The notes: generated by a model from the letters alone, not told the origin. A DNA stretch of 23,508 nt from Priapulus caudatus (GCF_000485595.1 NW_014577435.1:61750-85257); one strand, 5' to 3'; counted from the first letter of the stretch, positions 7,553 to 17,345 are shown. Translations and numbers: made by a program.

Positions 7553-10500
7553 CTGAAGGTGTTGAACAACAGTAGAGGGCGTCCATAGGCTGCAGGCCTG
7601 AATAAGCATCGAACAGAAATTAATTAAAAATACGCACACTGTTACTGCGCTTAGAAAACATACACTTTACTCATGTTAAATAACTACAGATTCGTGCTCT
7701 ATGCTCCGCTCGAAACTTTTGCCTTCTATGATGCCGAATTTCTACAGAGTAGTCGGATCCCGTTTCGTACACAAAAATGGTCGAACGGCGACCATGGCTA
7801 CGCCACTAGCTGGAATGGCACAATTACACAACACGAATAATTTTACTTCTAATGCTTTCTAGACGTCCACGAGGCATCTACTTGCGTGCATAATGCAAAT
7901 TATTGCACTCTAGTGCCGATATTTCGGCGACAAAAATTGCCAAAATAGCCCTTTCTAGAGACGATAGTACGTGAATGCAAGCTTACTGTTGTACACCTCC
8001 TTAAACGAGCAGCGGAACGATACGGATCGACTTGAAATTTTAGATGAATGATTTAGAGCATTTCCCTTATACGGGTACTGAATTTCAAATGTGGCATGAT
8101 CCACGAGCTGATAGATCACTCTCTGAATATGAGCCCCAAAACACAGAAATCAATGGAAATTAATGTATCGCTTATTGCGGTTAAGCGCAGTGTTTGAACG
8201 AGGGTAGGGTGAATTGTAACCAACAAATCTAAGATATTTTTGATACTGTTAGTGTTGGAGTGCCACAAAGAGTAAAACGAGGATAATTATCTATTTCTGG
8301 TACCAAATGAAGTGTAAAATGATGTATTTTAATGTTAGATATTACACAATGTATACGGAATATGTACATGTTTACATAAATAACATGTTTAAATGTCATT
8401 TCGAACATGCATGTGTCTAAAAAACCATGTTAGAGTACTTGCATAACTGATTTTTATTAACATAAAACTCAATTATTGGATTTCTTTGGGAAAAGCTATC
8501 CTTACCAGGCGGCGTTAAGTGTTGAACAACAGTAGAGGGCGTCCATAGGCCGCAGGCCTGAATAAGCATCAACAGAAATTAATTAAAATACGCACACTGT
8601 TATGCGCTTTAAAAACATACACTTTATTCATGTTAATAAACTACAAATTCGTGCTCTAGGCTCCGCTCGAAACTTTGCCAGCTCATATGTGCGAATTTCT
8701 ACAGAAGTAGTCGGATCCCGTTTCGTACACAAAAATGGTCGAACGGCGACCATGGCTACGCCACTAGCTGGAATGGCACAATTACACAACGACGAATAAT
8801 AATTTTACTTCTAATGCTTTCTAGACGTCCACGAGGCATCTACCTTGCGTTCATAATGCAAATTATTGCACTCTAGTGCCGAATTTCGGCGAAAAAAATT
8901 GCCAAAAAAGGCCTTTTCTAGAGACGAAATAGTGCAACGGTAAACAATTGCGGAAGCTTACTGTTGTACACCTCCTTCTGTCCTTCAGTGAGGGGAAATG
9001 GCGACCGTAGGTCAGTTGCATTGGTCTCTACCTACTAACTAGTATAGTTATATACTAGTATACTATCTAGTAGTAGTACAACTAGTACTAGTATACTATC
9101 TAGTAATAGTACAACTAGTACTAGTATAATATCCAGAGAGACATGATACAAGATTGCGTGGCACAGCTTTTCTGTTGATCCTGAGCGCTGCGCGCGGATG
9201 AGACGCGCAGTTCCGCGGGATATGCGCACGCGACCGCGGGGATGTTCAAGTATGAAGCGCTGTCCGCAGTGGAAACGTGCGCCAAATTCGAGGCCCGGCG
9301 CACGTCTCCACAGCGGTCAGCGGATGGTCTGTAGTTTTAGAAGATAACAATGAAGACTTTGTTCTAAATAAAAACTATCGGCGGCTAAATAAGGGCAATA
9401 TACAGATCTTTAAATTTCTTGACTAGTCAGTCAAAGGGCTTGTTGGGGGTCCACTATGCAGAGCTTTTAATTGAAATTGCCCATGAAATTGTCAAGTGGA
9501 ATTGTGTTTTTCGGAACCCCAAAGAAAATGTCTCCCTCTTACATGCACCCCCTCCCTGATCAATCACGCATTCAGGCGTCAACAATAACAGAGATGAAAT
9601 TGCGTTGAGTTTATGGCTCTTGACGCACGTGCATTGACGTGCAAGACTGATGAAAGCACAGGCACTTGGAACGTCTCATTAAAAATAAATGTTCACACAT
9701 TTTTTTACAATGATCAGCCGCCTGTGTGCAAAATAGGTGAACGTATGTGAAACATATACGGTTAGTACTTACTGTGGCATATCCGTGACTAACTGACACC
9801 ACTAAATTGGTAAAATGTTCCATGCACCTTAAGAAATGCTGAGAAATTACGAGGTTATCATCGCACAACTCCCGAACACCGTACGTCACAAAGCTATAAT
9901 GTAAACAAACACGCGTGTTGCGAGGTGCCTGCCTCTGATATCCATTTCGAGGCCCGCTAAGCCAAGCATAAAGCACGCGCGCGGGCAAGACGTCACACAC
10001 ACAGCTACGTTTATTGGCTAAAACAATCAAGTAGGGCGGTTAGGGATTTTTGGAATTATTTAATTTGAAGAAAAACTTCAATGTTCAATGAATGACGCAC
10101 TCGTTCACTTTTGACAGCAAGTGAAAATGTCGAAAATTTTCCACTTCGATGCGAAATGCACCGGCCGGGCATTTCATTATTTACAAAAAGTAAACAGGCT
10201 GGCGAAAGACAGTAGTAACTGGTCACATCGGTGACGCCCTATTCATGTCCATCAACGAAAAAGGCGGGGCTTATTCTGATTACGGAGATGCAAAAATGCA
10301 ACAGAAGGACGTAGCGCAGTGCGCTAAACAGCGTGTTATTTTCGTATTTGTGGCAAACTCTATCGTAGGAAACCGTTCTAACATAGCAGAATGCCCTAGT
10401 TTCTGAGATCGGCGATTTGGTGGTCCAATGGGTCCCCATATTTAAAAAATATCAAAGTCTGGTGCGGCGTAGGCTGTGATTGGAAGACACAAAGTGTCAA

Positions 10501-11212
10501 TATCAACTACCGTATATACTCGCGCAATAACCGCAAATTTGGCCTCAGATTTCAACCCTGTATTTGCTCTGCGGTTTATAAGTGCGCCATATACCGTGAG
10601 GGGAAATATACTAGGCGCAATACTTGGTTACCCGATTCAAATTGAGGTGCGGCTTATAGACGCATACTAGTATACTAATTAGTATACAGAGATCAGTGGT
10701 GAATTGTGACAATTAAGAAGGTTCTGAATTAAGCATTCTGAAACGTTCGCATGAGAGTCGTCTGAAATACGAAATCGCCGAATCAAATTAAAACTTACCA
10801 ACAACGTAAGGTTCCGAAAATAGCACCGCCACCGGCGATGAGAAATACCGATATTAAAAATTTGAATTCCGAAGCGTATTTTCTACTTGAGTCTATGCTT
10901 GTGATGACATTTCGAGAGTCGAGCCATTGAATTTCATGTCATGGAAAGAACATTCTCCGTGTGTTATTAGTGAGTGAGGAATCTATCATTATGACTAATT
11001 CAGAAAGCAGCTTATAGCGTTGTCATTTCCAACAGCTAACAAGATCGTGGCTCTCTCCGGCGAGTGACCGCGCACGTGCATCTTCGTCTTTATTTAATCG
11101 TCGTTTTATTACTCATATTCATATTCTCTTTTATCTTACATTTCTTATTATTATTATCACATTGCGACTATGTTATTATCATTATTCCTATTAGTAGTAG
11201 TGGTAGCAGCAG

Positions 11213-11259
<47 letters not shown>

Positions 11260-11573
11260 TAATAATAATAATAATTATTATTATTATTATTATAGACTAA
11301 CCACCATTCTCACTAGGAACACTTGTATACGTGACAATGTACTAACATAACTCACTAAGAATTTGAGACGACAACACGCACAAACGCCAACATGCCGCAC
11401 ATACGAACTACGCGATGGAAAACTTTAAAGCGAAACTATATGAAGATGAAGCGACGATAGATCGCGAGATAAATAACCGGATCGCCATAGTTACGCAACG
11501 TTGATTATACATCGTGATTTACTGCTGCTTACCTGTAATTTAGCTGATGGCGGGTAGCTGTCGACCGTTGCAT
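7500..11573 (-). CDS. Candidate five-exon gene, small membrane protein, family unknown
   Basis: Proposed exons, in order: 11573-11533, 10897-10799, 9893-9773, 8122-7987 and 7552-7500. Each junction has a usable donor (CAG|GTAAGC, TTG|GTAAGT, ACA|GTAAGT, ACA|GTAAGC) and an acceptor. Phases fit throughout (2, 2, 0, 1), giving 149 residues. The ATG is preceded by an in-frame TAA seven codons upstream. Residues about 26-46 form one hydrophobic, glycine-rich segment (FKFLISVFLIAGGGAIFG) after a basic N-terminus, suggesting a signal anchor. The rest is soluble, with Cys and His around residues 47-75. A stop and AATAAA close the model. No homologue comes to mind. Each exon alone is short enough to arise by chance; the argument is the consistent chain. 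An alternative end reads through the 9773 donor to a stop at 9611. Confidence 0.35.
7559..8002 (-). mobile_element. 450-bp repeat, copy 1 (MITE-like)
   Basis: It aligns along its length with 8519-8977, differing by substitutions and many one-base indels. The ends are imperfect inverted repeats: AAGGAGGTGTACAACAGTA at one end, and AAGGTGTTGAACAACAGTA at the other when read inward. There is an internal 7-bp palindrome around ATGGTCG. It has no coding capacity. No clear target-site duplication. Its span nearly coincides with predicted intron 4 of the minus-strand gene (7553-7986). Confidence 0.75.
7987..8122 (-). CDS. Exon 4 of the candidate minus-strand gene
   Basis: The acceptor follows a pyrimidine-rich stretch (TTTCTGTGTTTTGGGGCTCATATTCAG). 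It is followed by 45 codons plus one nucleotide, reading RVIYQLVDHATFEIQYPYKG and onward to KEVYN. The donor ACA|GTAAGC lies inside the end of the 450-bp repeat copy 1, so the last 16 nt of the exon are repeat sequence. Confidence 0.3.
8003..8518. other. Spacer between repeat copies
   Basis: Apart from candidate exon 4 (7987-8122), this is AT-rich DNA without repeats or gene signals. In the gene model it is part of intron 3. Confidence 0.4.
8519..8977 (-). mobile_element. 450-bp repeat, copy 2 (MITE-like)
   Basis: Second copy of the repeat at 7559-8002, same orientation, 960 bp away. It keeps the AAGGAGGTGTACAACAGTAAGC end. The other end lacks the CTTCAG acceptor seen beside copy 1. A plus-strand open frame at 8602-8799 is repeat sequence, not a gene. 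In the gene model it sits inside intron 3. Confidence 0.75.
9055..9134. repeat. 33-bp tandem repeat, about 2.4 copies
   Basis: The unit, beginning CTAGTATACTATCTAGTA, is repeated twice with one mismatch and followed by a partial copy. It is rich in the palindromes ACTAGT and CTAG. Confidence 0.9.
9258..9322. ncRNA. 65-nt hairpin, pre-miRNA-like shape
   Basis: Arms 9258-9283 and 9297-9322 pair at 23 of 26 positions (mismatches T-T, A-A and A-C) around a 13-nt loop. The size fits an animal miRNA precursor. It sits in a GC-rich island (9181-9330) within predicted intron 3 of the minus-strand gene. Both strands are also open here (plus-strand frame 9185-9334 with AATAAA at 9367). A terminal exon or a palindromic transposon remnant are therefore alternatives. 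Expression is unknown. Confidence 0.3.
9380..9772. other. Spacer, no separate gene seen
   Basis: Intron 3 of the candidate gene, or the tail of an unspliced 139-codon frame that ends at 9611. An acceptor-like CACACAG at 9722 would give a 51-nt intron, very short for an animal. Confidence 0.35.
9773..9893 (-). CDS. Exon 3 of the candidate minus-strand gene
   Basis: One nucleotide plus 40 codons after a good acceptor (TTTGTTTACATTATAG), ending at donor ACA|GTAAGT. It reads FVTYGVRELCDDNLVIS and then a Cys/His-containing stretch ending SHGYAT. The open frame continues past both boundaries (9611-10030), so an unspliced ORF of 139 codons is the competing explanation. Confidence 0.35.
9894..10507. 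other. Intron-2 sequence of the candidate gene, with CCAAT and CRE motifs
   Basis: On the minus strand, AGCCAATAAAC and a TGACGTC site lie 15-20 bp apart near 9985-10020. They could be a second promoter just upstream of exon 3. Nothing else was found. Confidence 0.3.
10508..10687. mobile_element. Short MITE-like element with terminal inverted motif
   Basis: The left end begins TACCGTATATACTCGCG and continues toward ATAACCGCA. Its inverse, of the type TGCGGCTTATA, occurs at 10569-10595 and again at 10648-10675. Ends of this type occur in short non-autonomous DNA transposons. The family is not assigned. The copy is degraded and lies in predicted intron 2. Confidence 0.45.
10670..10687. repeat. 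Perfect 18-bp palindrome
   Basis: GTATACTAATTAGTATAC reads the same on both strands. It adjoins the MITE-like end and may include its target site. Confidence 0.9.
10799..10897 (-). CDS. Exon 2 of the candidate minus-strand gene (membrane segment)
   Basis: One nucleotide, 32 codons and two nucleotides. It encodes the hydrophobic run FKFLISVFLIAGGGAIFG, preceded by polar and basic residues. The donor TTG|GTAAGT is strong. The acceptor CATCACAAG has a weak pyrimidine tract; the alternative CATAG four nucleotides further in would break the phase with exon 1. Confidence 0.38.
10898..11214. other. Intron-1 sequence of the candidate gene
   Basis: Unique DNA without a supportable gene. One plus-strand donor-like TTA|GTGAGT (near 10969) has no good exon before it. 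Confidence 0.3.
11215..11293. repeat. TAA/TTA microsatellite
   Basis: About 18 AAT units, with a one-base slip, then switch to ATT units. The two halves are self-complementary. It lies in intron 1 of the candidate gene. Confidence 0.97.
11294..11532. other. Unique spacer inside predicted intron 1
   Basis: No gene or repeat seen. Confidence 0.35.
11533..11573 (-). CDS. Exon 1 of the candidate minus-strand gene
   Basis: Thirteen codons plus AG, reading MQRSTATRHQLNY. Start context CACCATGC has A at -3. The donor CAG|GTAAGC matches the animal consensus almost perfectly. It leaves two nucleotides that join the C opening exon 2 to give Ser. Confidence 0.35.
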
Positions 11574-11795
11574 GGTGACTAGTGCTAATGTTTAGTAAAG
11601 TCCATTTTTACTAGTGCGCACGTATAGTAACATAAAATAATGTAGTGCAGCATTTAGTAGGGTAATATCTAAATAAGGATCGTTTACTCTGCCTCACTAT
11701 TCTAGAAGTTTCATTCGTGGAAACAGTAATATTTCAAGACATGTAAGATATTTAGACATTACAACTCTGACTGCATGGTGAAGAACTCGTTAGAG

Positions 11796-12050
11796 TGTAA
11801 ACAGGAATGAGCGTTTACGTAGAAATGATGTAGAAGCAGATCCAAACTTGTGTGGTAAACTGTACAATCTTTAATATCTTAGACACATCACATCTCCTTA
11901 CACACAGACAAAGAACGCCGCACACGCGCATACGCGCGTGTGCTCAGCTCCGCGCCCAGACCCCGTTGCAGATGTTTTTAATATTTTTAATCAGGGGAAT
12001 AATAGAGTGTGATTTTTCGGTATATAAAATTATCATCTGGGGTTGCTACA
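11796..12050 (-). mobile_element. Solo-LTR-like fragment (copy D)
   Basis: On the minus strand, its last 180 bp match the R/U5 half of the LTRs of elements B and C: the GTGCGGCGTTC and GTGTGTAAGGAGATG blocks, ATATTAAAG, and an end at CCTGTTTACA. The first 75 bp (from TGTAGCAACC) are unlike the others and carry a TATATA stretch. No element body and no clear target duplication are present. It points toward the candidate minus-strand gene, 223 bp from its ATG. Confidence 0.7.
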
Positions 12051-12508
12051 TTTGTGTAAGTTCATTGCATTGATGTTCAATATCGCACGGCATTGAAACC
12101 GATAGTATTCGTTGCGAAGCGCATTTTTCATAGTTTTTCGGCCGTTCATGTCTAATAAAAGTCATCAATTATGGTCATAAATTGTTACTATTTTAGTGGA
12201 TCCTTCCATTCTTGCATTTATTGACACCAAAATTTAAGTCTTTTCTGTAACTGATCTTAAATACGTCTTTTTATTAAAAATTGTATTTTGGCGAAATTGT
12301 CTATATTTTGCGATCGACGCTGTTTCATTAAACATCGCTTTGATAAAATAATGTTTGCGCAATAGTCACCAGATTGCACCTTATTTTTTTCTTGCTTTCT
12401 TATACTTATATATAAGATTATTATAAATAGAAGTCTCTTGCTTTAATCATTAAATGCGCCACTGGCGATATGCATAAGCCCATGCTGACTATTTATACTT
12501 CTAGCAGC
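12051..12508. other. AT-rich spacer before the scaffold gap
   Basis: No gene or repeat recognised. Confidence 0.4.
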
Positions 12509-12533
12509 NNNNNNNNNNNNNNNNNNNNNNNNN
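12509..12533. other. Scaffold gap of 25 N
   Basis: An undetermined run. Its true length is unknown, so any feature crossing it is uncertain. That includes a minus-strand open frame at 12443-12643. Confidence 1.
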
Positions 12534-12686
12534 ACCCGAATCTCCATTAAATCTTCTTCATATTTTCGCCCAAAACATCCCGTATCATTGAGCGCCATGT
12601 CACCCCGTTCTGTCCAGTTCCAACCGTTCCTCTCATTCAACAATACCCTAGAAACTTGCCTACCTAGAACCGCTTATCCAACTCCC

Positions 12687-14397
12687 TGTCAACATCAATG
12701 CGCGCGACCCAATAGCGCGACGTTCGTGTCTAGCTAGATATTCCCTGCCAAAGCATCCGTTACATTATCTCCCTTATTCCCCCAACTATGCTAGGTTAGT
12801 CATCGACTTCAGCTCCTGGCGCTTATCACTTTAACCTGAACCTAACAATTCCAAAATAAATTCTACCCTGATATCTTGCCTAACTCAACCACAACGAGAA
12901 ACGTCTTTCTCTCGATTAAAACACCACAATCATTACACATACAACAATCAAACTACAATAAGGGAGGCACATATGAAGGTAGAAACAAAAGTAACGATAA
13001 AGTCGACCAAATATAAGTCAGAAACTCAAATCACATTTGCAGTGACATTCTGAGATCGCTGGCAATTGCTCTCATCTCTTGCGTATTTTTATCGGCGTAG
13101 TACGTGGCGTATGCGTATCACGACACGCAGTTACCGAGCACGTTTATCTGGTTAGATATCATATTATCAGGGCCACAGGGCGCATGGCAAAGAATTAATA
13201 ACACGCACTGATGTCGGTACTTTTGTCACTTTCACACATCTACGCCAACAAATATCATATATATATTCCTTATTACATCTAAATCTATACAGCACACTAA
13301 ATAAACGCCCCAAAACTGATGTTTATTTCGTATGAAAATGTTTTTGGCTATAATCAACTCTAATTGAAGAAATGTGTTTAGCCCGGTCTGACAACTATAG
13401 TGGAAAGTACCGTTCACTGGTTTAGCCGCACAAATTCAAGAAAACGATCACAATTTTCTACAAAGTTTCAAGACAAAGGTTCGTTTACCACACAAAAACG
13501 GTTCAGTATAAGAAGCATGATATCATGAAGGAAAATTACCGCGTTCAATAAAAACAACATAAACCTACTATATATATACATAATACAATGTCAGGTAAGA
13601 CTTGTGAACAACTTGTGTCGGCGTTCCTTATTCAAACGTTTTATTCCGCTCCGCAAGTACTATACCATCGACTAACCATAACATGCACCCTTTTGAACTT
13701 AAAACAGGTTAAGGGTAAAAAAACCGAATATGGTGCATGCTTGCATGCGTGTATACAGGAAAAACCCTCGAGTATTAACGTTTATAAACTAAACGTTATC
13801 CTTTAATACGAAATTAAATGCCCACACAAGAATTGATTCACATACCCATGTTAATTATTTCCGTCTCGTTCATCTCTTGCGTTCTTAGTTCCTTTTCGTG
13901 TACTGCTATCCTTCTCTTCGCTTTCCGTCCGCGCATCTATTCTTCCTTTCACGTCTCTTTCCTCTCCCGGCTACAAGCCTTGCCGACGCGGCGGCCGCAA
14001 GCGTCCCTCTCCTTCACGATTCCGAGCCGATCCTCGTTCGCATCGTCATACGTCGTCGCGCTAGCCAGACTGACGCTATCTCAGCATCAGAACCTTTCGC
14101 TCTTTCGTCCCTCTCTCCCTGTCTCGCTCTCTCCGTCAATTCTTCCTCTACATCTTCATGTTGATCACAGTTCTCTCTCCCGACCTTCTCGCTCTCCGTC
14201 GTTCTTCCTTCTCCATCTTCCTTGTGTATGGTCCGTTTAGCTCGATATCAGTAGTAGATAGTACCTTACGTCTGCCTCCCGCAAAGGGATATCCAGATTT
14301 TGGACTGTCACGAGCACCAAAATGTAAACAAGAACCAGCCTCTCCAATATGCGTGACGTTCTGTCTAGCTAGACTATGGCCTAAAAACAACTACGTC
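12687..14397 (-). mobile_element. Non-autonomous LTR retroelement A, short LTRs
   Basis: Read on the minus strand. The body (14322-12765, about 1.56 kb) is collinear with the bodies of B and C. The terminal repeats are only about 75-78 bp: 3' LTR 12764-12687 (TGTAAC...TTGACA) and 5' LTR about 14397-14323 (ends TTTACA). They share TCTAGCTAGACA and the AACGTC(A/G)CGC...TATTGG block. A tRNA primer site candidate (TGGTGCTCGTGACAG) follows the 5' LTR. A polypurine tract GGGGGAATAAGGGAG precedes the 3' LTR. No gag or pol is present, and plus-strand open frames here are antisense artefacts. No target-site duplication was identified. Confidence 0.8.
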
Positions 14398-14920
14398 TAG
14401 CTCCACGCACTAATCTATGTGACATGTGGCAAAAGACATGAGAGTAGCATTTAATAGTCATTCACGCAAAGTTTACAGTGATTTATTTGTTGCATCCCAG
14501 GGGGTGCGGCCCCAGAGCGTTATCTATTTTTACAAATTTTTAATCACACTCAATAGAGTAGGTTTCTCGTATAAGGACTCCCGAGTGCAACAGAGTAAAG
14601 CTAGGTTTACACTACGTTTGATGGCGAACATTTGGCAAGTCTGGACTAATCCCAATTCGACCAACTCCGTGTTGGCGAAATAGAACATGTTCTAATCCCT
14701 AACTAGTGCTATGATCGGTTGTCGCGCAACTTGGTTACACTGCCGATTCTCGGTTGTAATTAGTTGGGAAGTTGGTTCCAATTCGCTAATTCCGCCAACA
14801 CAAAAGTCGGTTAGATAGTAAACAGATTAATATTTCACATCTACGCCACGAGCCGCTAACTGATATCATACATAGTCTTTATTTCACGCGCGCCACATTC
14901 AGTACCGAAATAAAGCCCAC
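14398..14920. other. Spacer between head-to-head elements A and B
   Basis: No gene. It contains TTGGCAAGTCTGGACTA (14632-14648), which recurs at 21448. It also has a GGTTTACACTACG motif of the kind seen at DNA-transposon ends, without a matching partner. Confidence 0.4.
14917..14920. repeat. Target-site duplication CCAC, left, of element B
   Basis: CCAC directly precedes the 5' LTR and recurs directly after the 3' LTR at 17346-17349. A 4-bp match has some chance of being random, but it fits LTR-element integration. Confidence 0.55.
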
Positions 14921-15327
14921 TGTAACATCTGTTTTACACGTGTGACATGGGCGTAGCTCAGACCAGAGCGTATTGCTACATTGTTGTATTAGAGAGATTG
15001 TAAACGTGGTTAGCGTTCGATTAGAGGGTCATGTGAAATTGGGTACGAGTAGTCTGTGAGAACGATACATGTGCGGGCAGTTCTATTGGTTTGTGAGGAG
15101 TTTGTGGGATATATAGGGAGATGATGTACGTAGGCGGGATTGGAGATTCTGGCGTTCTGGATTCGCGAGAGGACGCGCACGCGCGACCGCGCTGTGCGGC
15201 GTTCTTTTGTCTGTGTGTAAGGAGATGCTGATGTGTGTAAGTATTAAAGGTTGTACAGTTTACACACAGCTGTTGCGATCATCTTTCATCATATCTCTAC
15301 AGTAGAACGCACTAATTCCGTGTTACA
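14921..15327 (+). repeat. 5' LTR of element B
   Basis: 407 bp, TGTAACATC...GTGTTACA. It carries a GATATATAGG TATA-like stretch, GC-rich CGCACGCGCGACCGCG, and TATTAAAG as a poly(A)-like signal followed by GT-rich DNA. It matches 16920-17345, with many one-base indels. Confidence 0.85.
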
Positions 15328-16919
15328 TTTTAGGTTGCCGTGACAAGTCAAAATCTGGTGCCCTATTTGCGGAGGGCAACGTAAAGGTACTACCTACCTA
15401 CTATATCGACTCTACTGCTTACCATACAACAAGAAAGCTGGGAGAGCGAAGAACGACGGATCGAGAGCGAGAAGCGGGGATGAGAACGGTGGGATTAAGG
15501 AAGATGTAGAGGAAGAATGACGGGAGCCAGATTAGGTGCTAGCGACCGATGACGATGGCGACGAGCGAGTCGGGGGTGGAAATCGGTGGAGTGAGGACGT
15601 TGGCGGCCCGCCCGCGCCGCAGGCACGGGGCGACCCAACAACAGGACTTGTCGGCAAGCGTTTGTCAGCGGACGAGAGGAGGGAAGTGGACAAAGAAGAA
15701 TAGATCCGACGAAGAGAGAAGGATGCAAGTTACACGAAAGAACAAGAACGCGAGAGTCATGAACGAGACGGAAATCACTTAAAATGGCGTATAGCTGAAT
15801 CTCTTGTGTCGGCATTTATTCGTAATTAAGTGAGAACGTTAGTTATAAGCGTATACTCGAGGGTCTTTTTCCTGTATACCCATGCAAGAGTGCCAACCAT
15901 TACGATATTTCTTTATCCTTACCTCTATTTTGTTCAAAGGTGCTGTTATGTTTGTCGGAGGCGTCATACTTGCGGAGACGGAATGAAACTTTGAAACAGG
16001 AACGCACGGAACACAGGTTGTTTTCACAAGATCTTACTGACATTGTATGCTATGTTATATATGTGCAGACGTTATGGTATGTTTTAATGAACGCCCGCGT
16101 AGTTCTTCATGATATATGTTCTAACCGTTTTTGTGTGAGAAAACCTTTGTCATTGTAACTTTGTTTAGAATTTGTTGATCGTTTCTTGAATTTGTGCCTA
16201 ACAGTGACGGGGTACGTTATCCATATATTGGTCAGACCGCTCAACACATTCTTCCAATTAGAGTTTGATTAGTTAGCGCCAAAACATTTCATCGATATAT
16301 GAAAATCAGTTTTGCGTATTCTTTGTTGGCTGGTATATGATTTATGTATGTATGCATGGATGATATATGAATTGATTTTGTGGCCGTATGATGTCGTGGG
16401 AAGTGACAAAGTACCAATCAAGTGCCGTGTTTATATATGCCTTGTGTGCATGGCAGGGCCCTGGAGTGATGCCATGGCGATTATGCAGAAATAATATCAG
16501 ATATAACGTGGTTCGTAGATGCGTGTCTGTATACGCATCGCCGTACGTTACAGCCATAAAATACGCAAGAGTGAGAATAAATTGCAGCGATTATCAGATG
16601 TTCAGGCCAATGTGTTGGAGTTTCTTGTTCACTATATTGTGATCGACTTTATCTTTTACTTGTTTTCTACGGCTATATATGTTACTCTCTTATTGTATTT
16701 GTTAGTTGTTATGGTCATTGATTGTGGGGGTGTTTAATCGGACAGAGACGTTTCTCTTTTTGGGTTGAATTCAGGAAATATCAGGTTAGTATTTTGGAAT
16801 TGGTTAGGTTTCAGAGTTAAGCTTGATTTAAAAAAAAAAAGAGGCAGCGAGGACGCTGAGTCATGACTAACCTCCCCGCCCCCCCCCCCCCCATAGTCAT
16901 CGTTTTGGAAAAGGGGTAA

Positions 16920-17345
16920 TGAACATCTGTTTTACACGTGTGACAATGGTAGCTAATGACAGAGCGTCATTTGTACCATTGTTGTATTAGAGAGATTGGT
17001 AAACGTGGTTCAGGTTACAGATTAGTCAGGGTCACTGTGAAATTGGGATAGGGACCGTAGGTCTGTGAGAACGGGTACGATGTGCGGGGCAGTATGTTTG
17101 ATTAGGAGTTTCTGGGGAATATAATAGGAGAGAGTGTAACAGTAGGGGATTGGAGATTCTGGTTCTGACGTCGCGAGAGACGGCGCACGCGCGACGCGCG
17201 TGTGCGTTGGGGGTCGGCGGGCGCTCTTGTCTTGTGTGTAAGGAGATGTGATGTGTGTAGATATTAAAGGTTGTACGTTATACCACACAGTTTAGATCTC
17301 TAATTTCATACATTTCTACACCGTGAACGCTCATTCCTGTTTACA
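16920..17345 (+). repeat. 3' LTR of element B
   Basis: 426 bp, beginning TGAACATCTG and ending TGTTTACA. It is homologous to the 5' LTR over its whole length, with differences that are largely single-base gains and losses. Confidence 0.85.

Larger units (their letters stand above)
14921..17345 (+). mobile_element. Non-autonomous LTR retroelement B, 2.4 kb
   Basis: The structure is complete: target duplication CCAC, 5' LTR, primer-binding-site candidate AGGTTGCCGTGACAAG just after the LTR (15332), a non-coding body of about 1.6 kb, a polypurine tract GGAAAAGGGG (16907-16916), the 3' LTR and CCAC. No open frame resembles gag, protease, reverse transcriptase or integrase. It must therefore depend on a partner element (TRIM/LARD type). 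The body contains a poly(C) run (16877-16892) and a poly(A) run (about 16830). Confidence 0.88.

Noticed and set aside
12443-12643. Minus-strand frame crossing the N gap
   Set aside because: The gap length is unknown, so the frame cannot be trusted across it. The part left of the gap adds nothing coding-like.
13818-14240. 140-codon plus-strand frame
   Set aside because: It is antisense to the body of retroelement A, and the corresponding parts of B and C do not keep the frame.
14945-14965. tRNA A-box-like GGCGTAGCTCAG
   Set aside because: It lies inside an LTR, no B box follows at the right distance, and the 3' LTR copy does not keep it.
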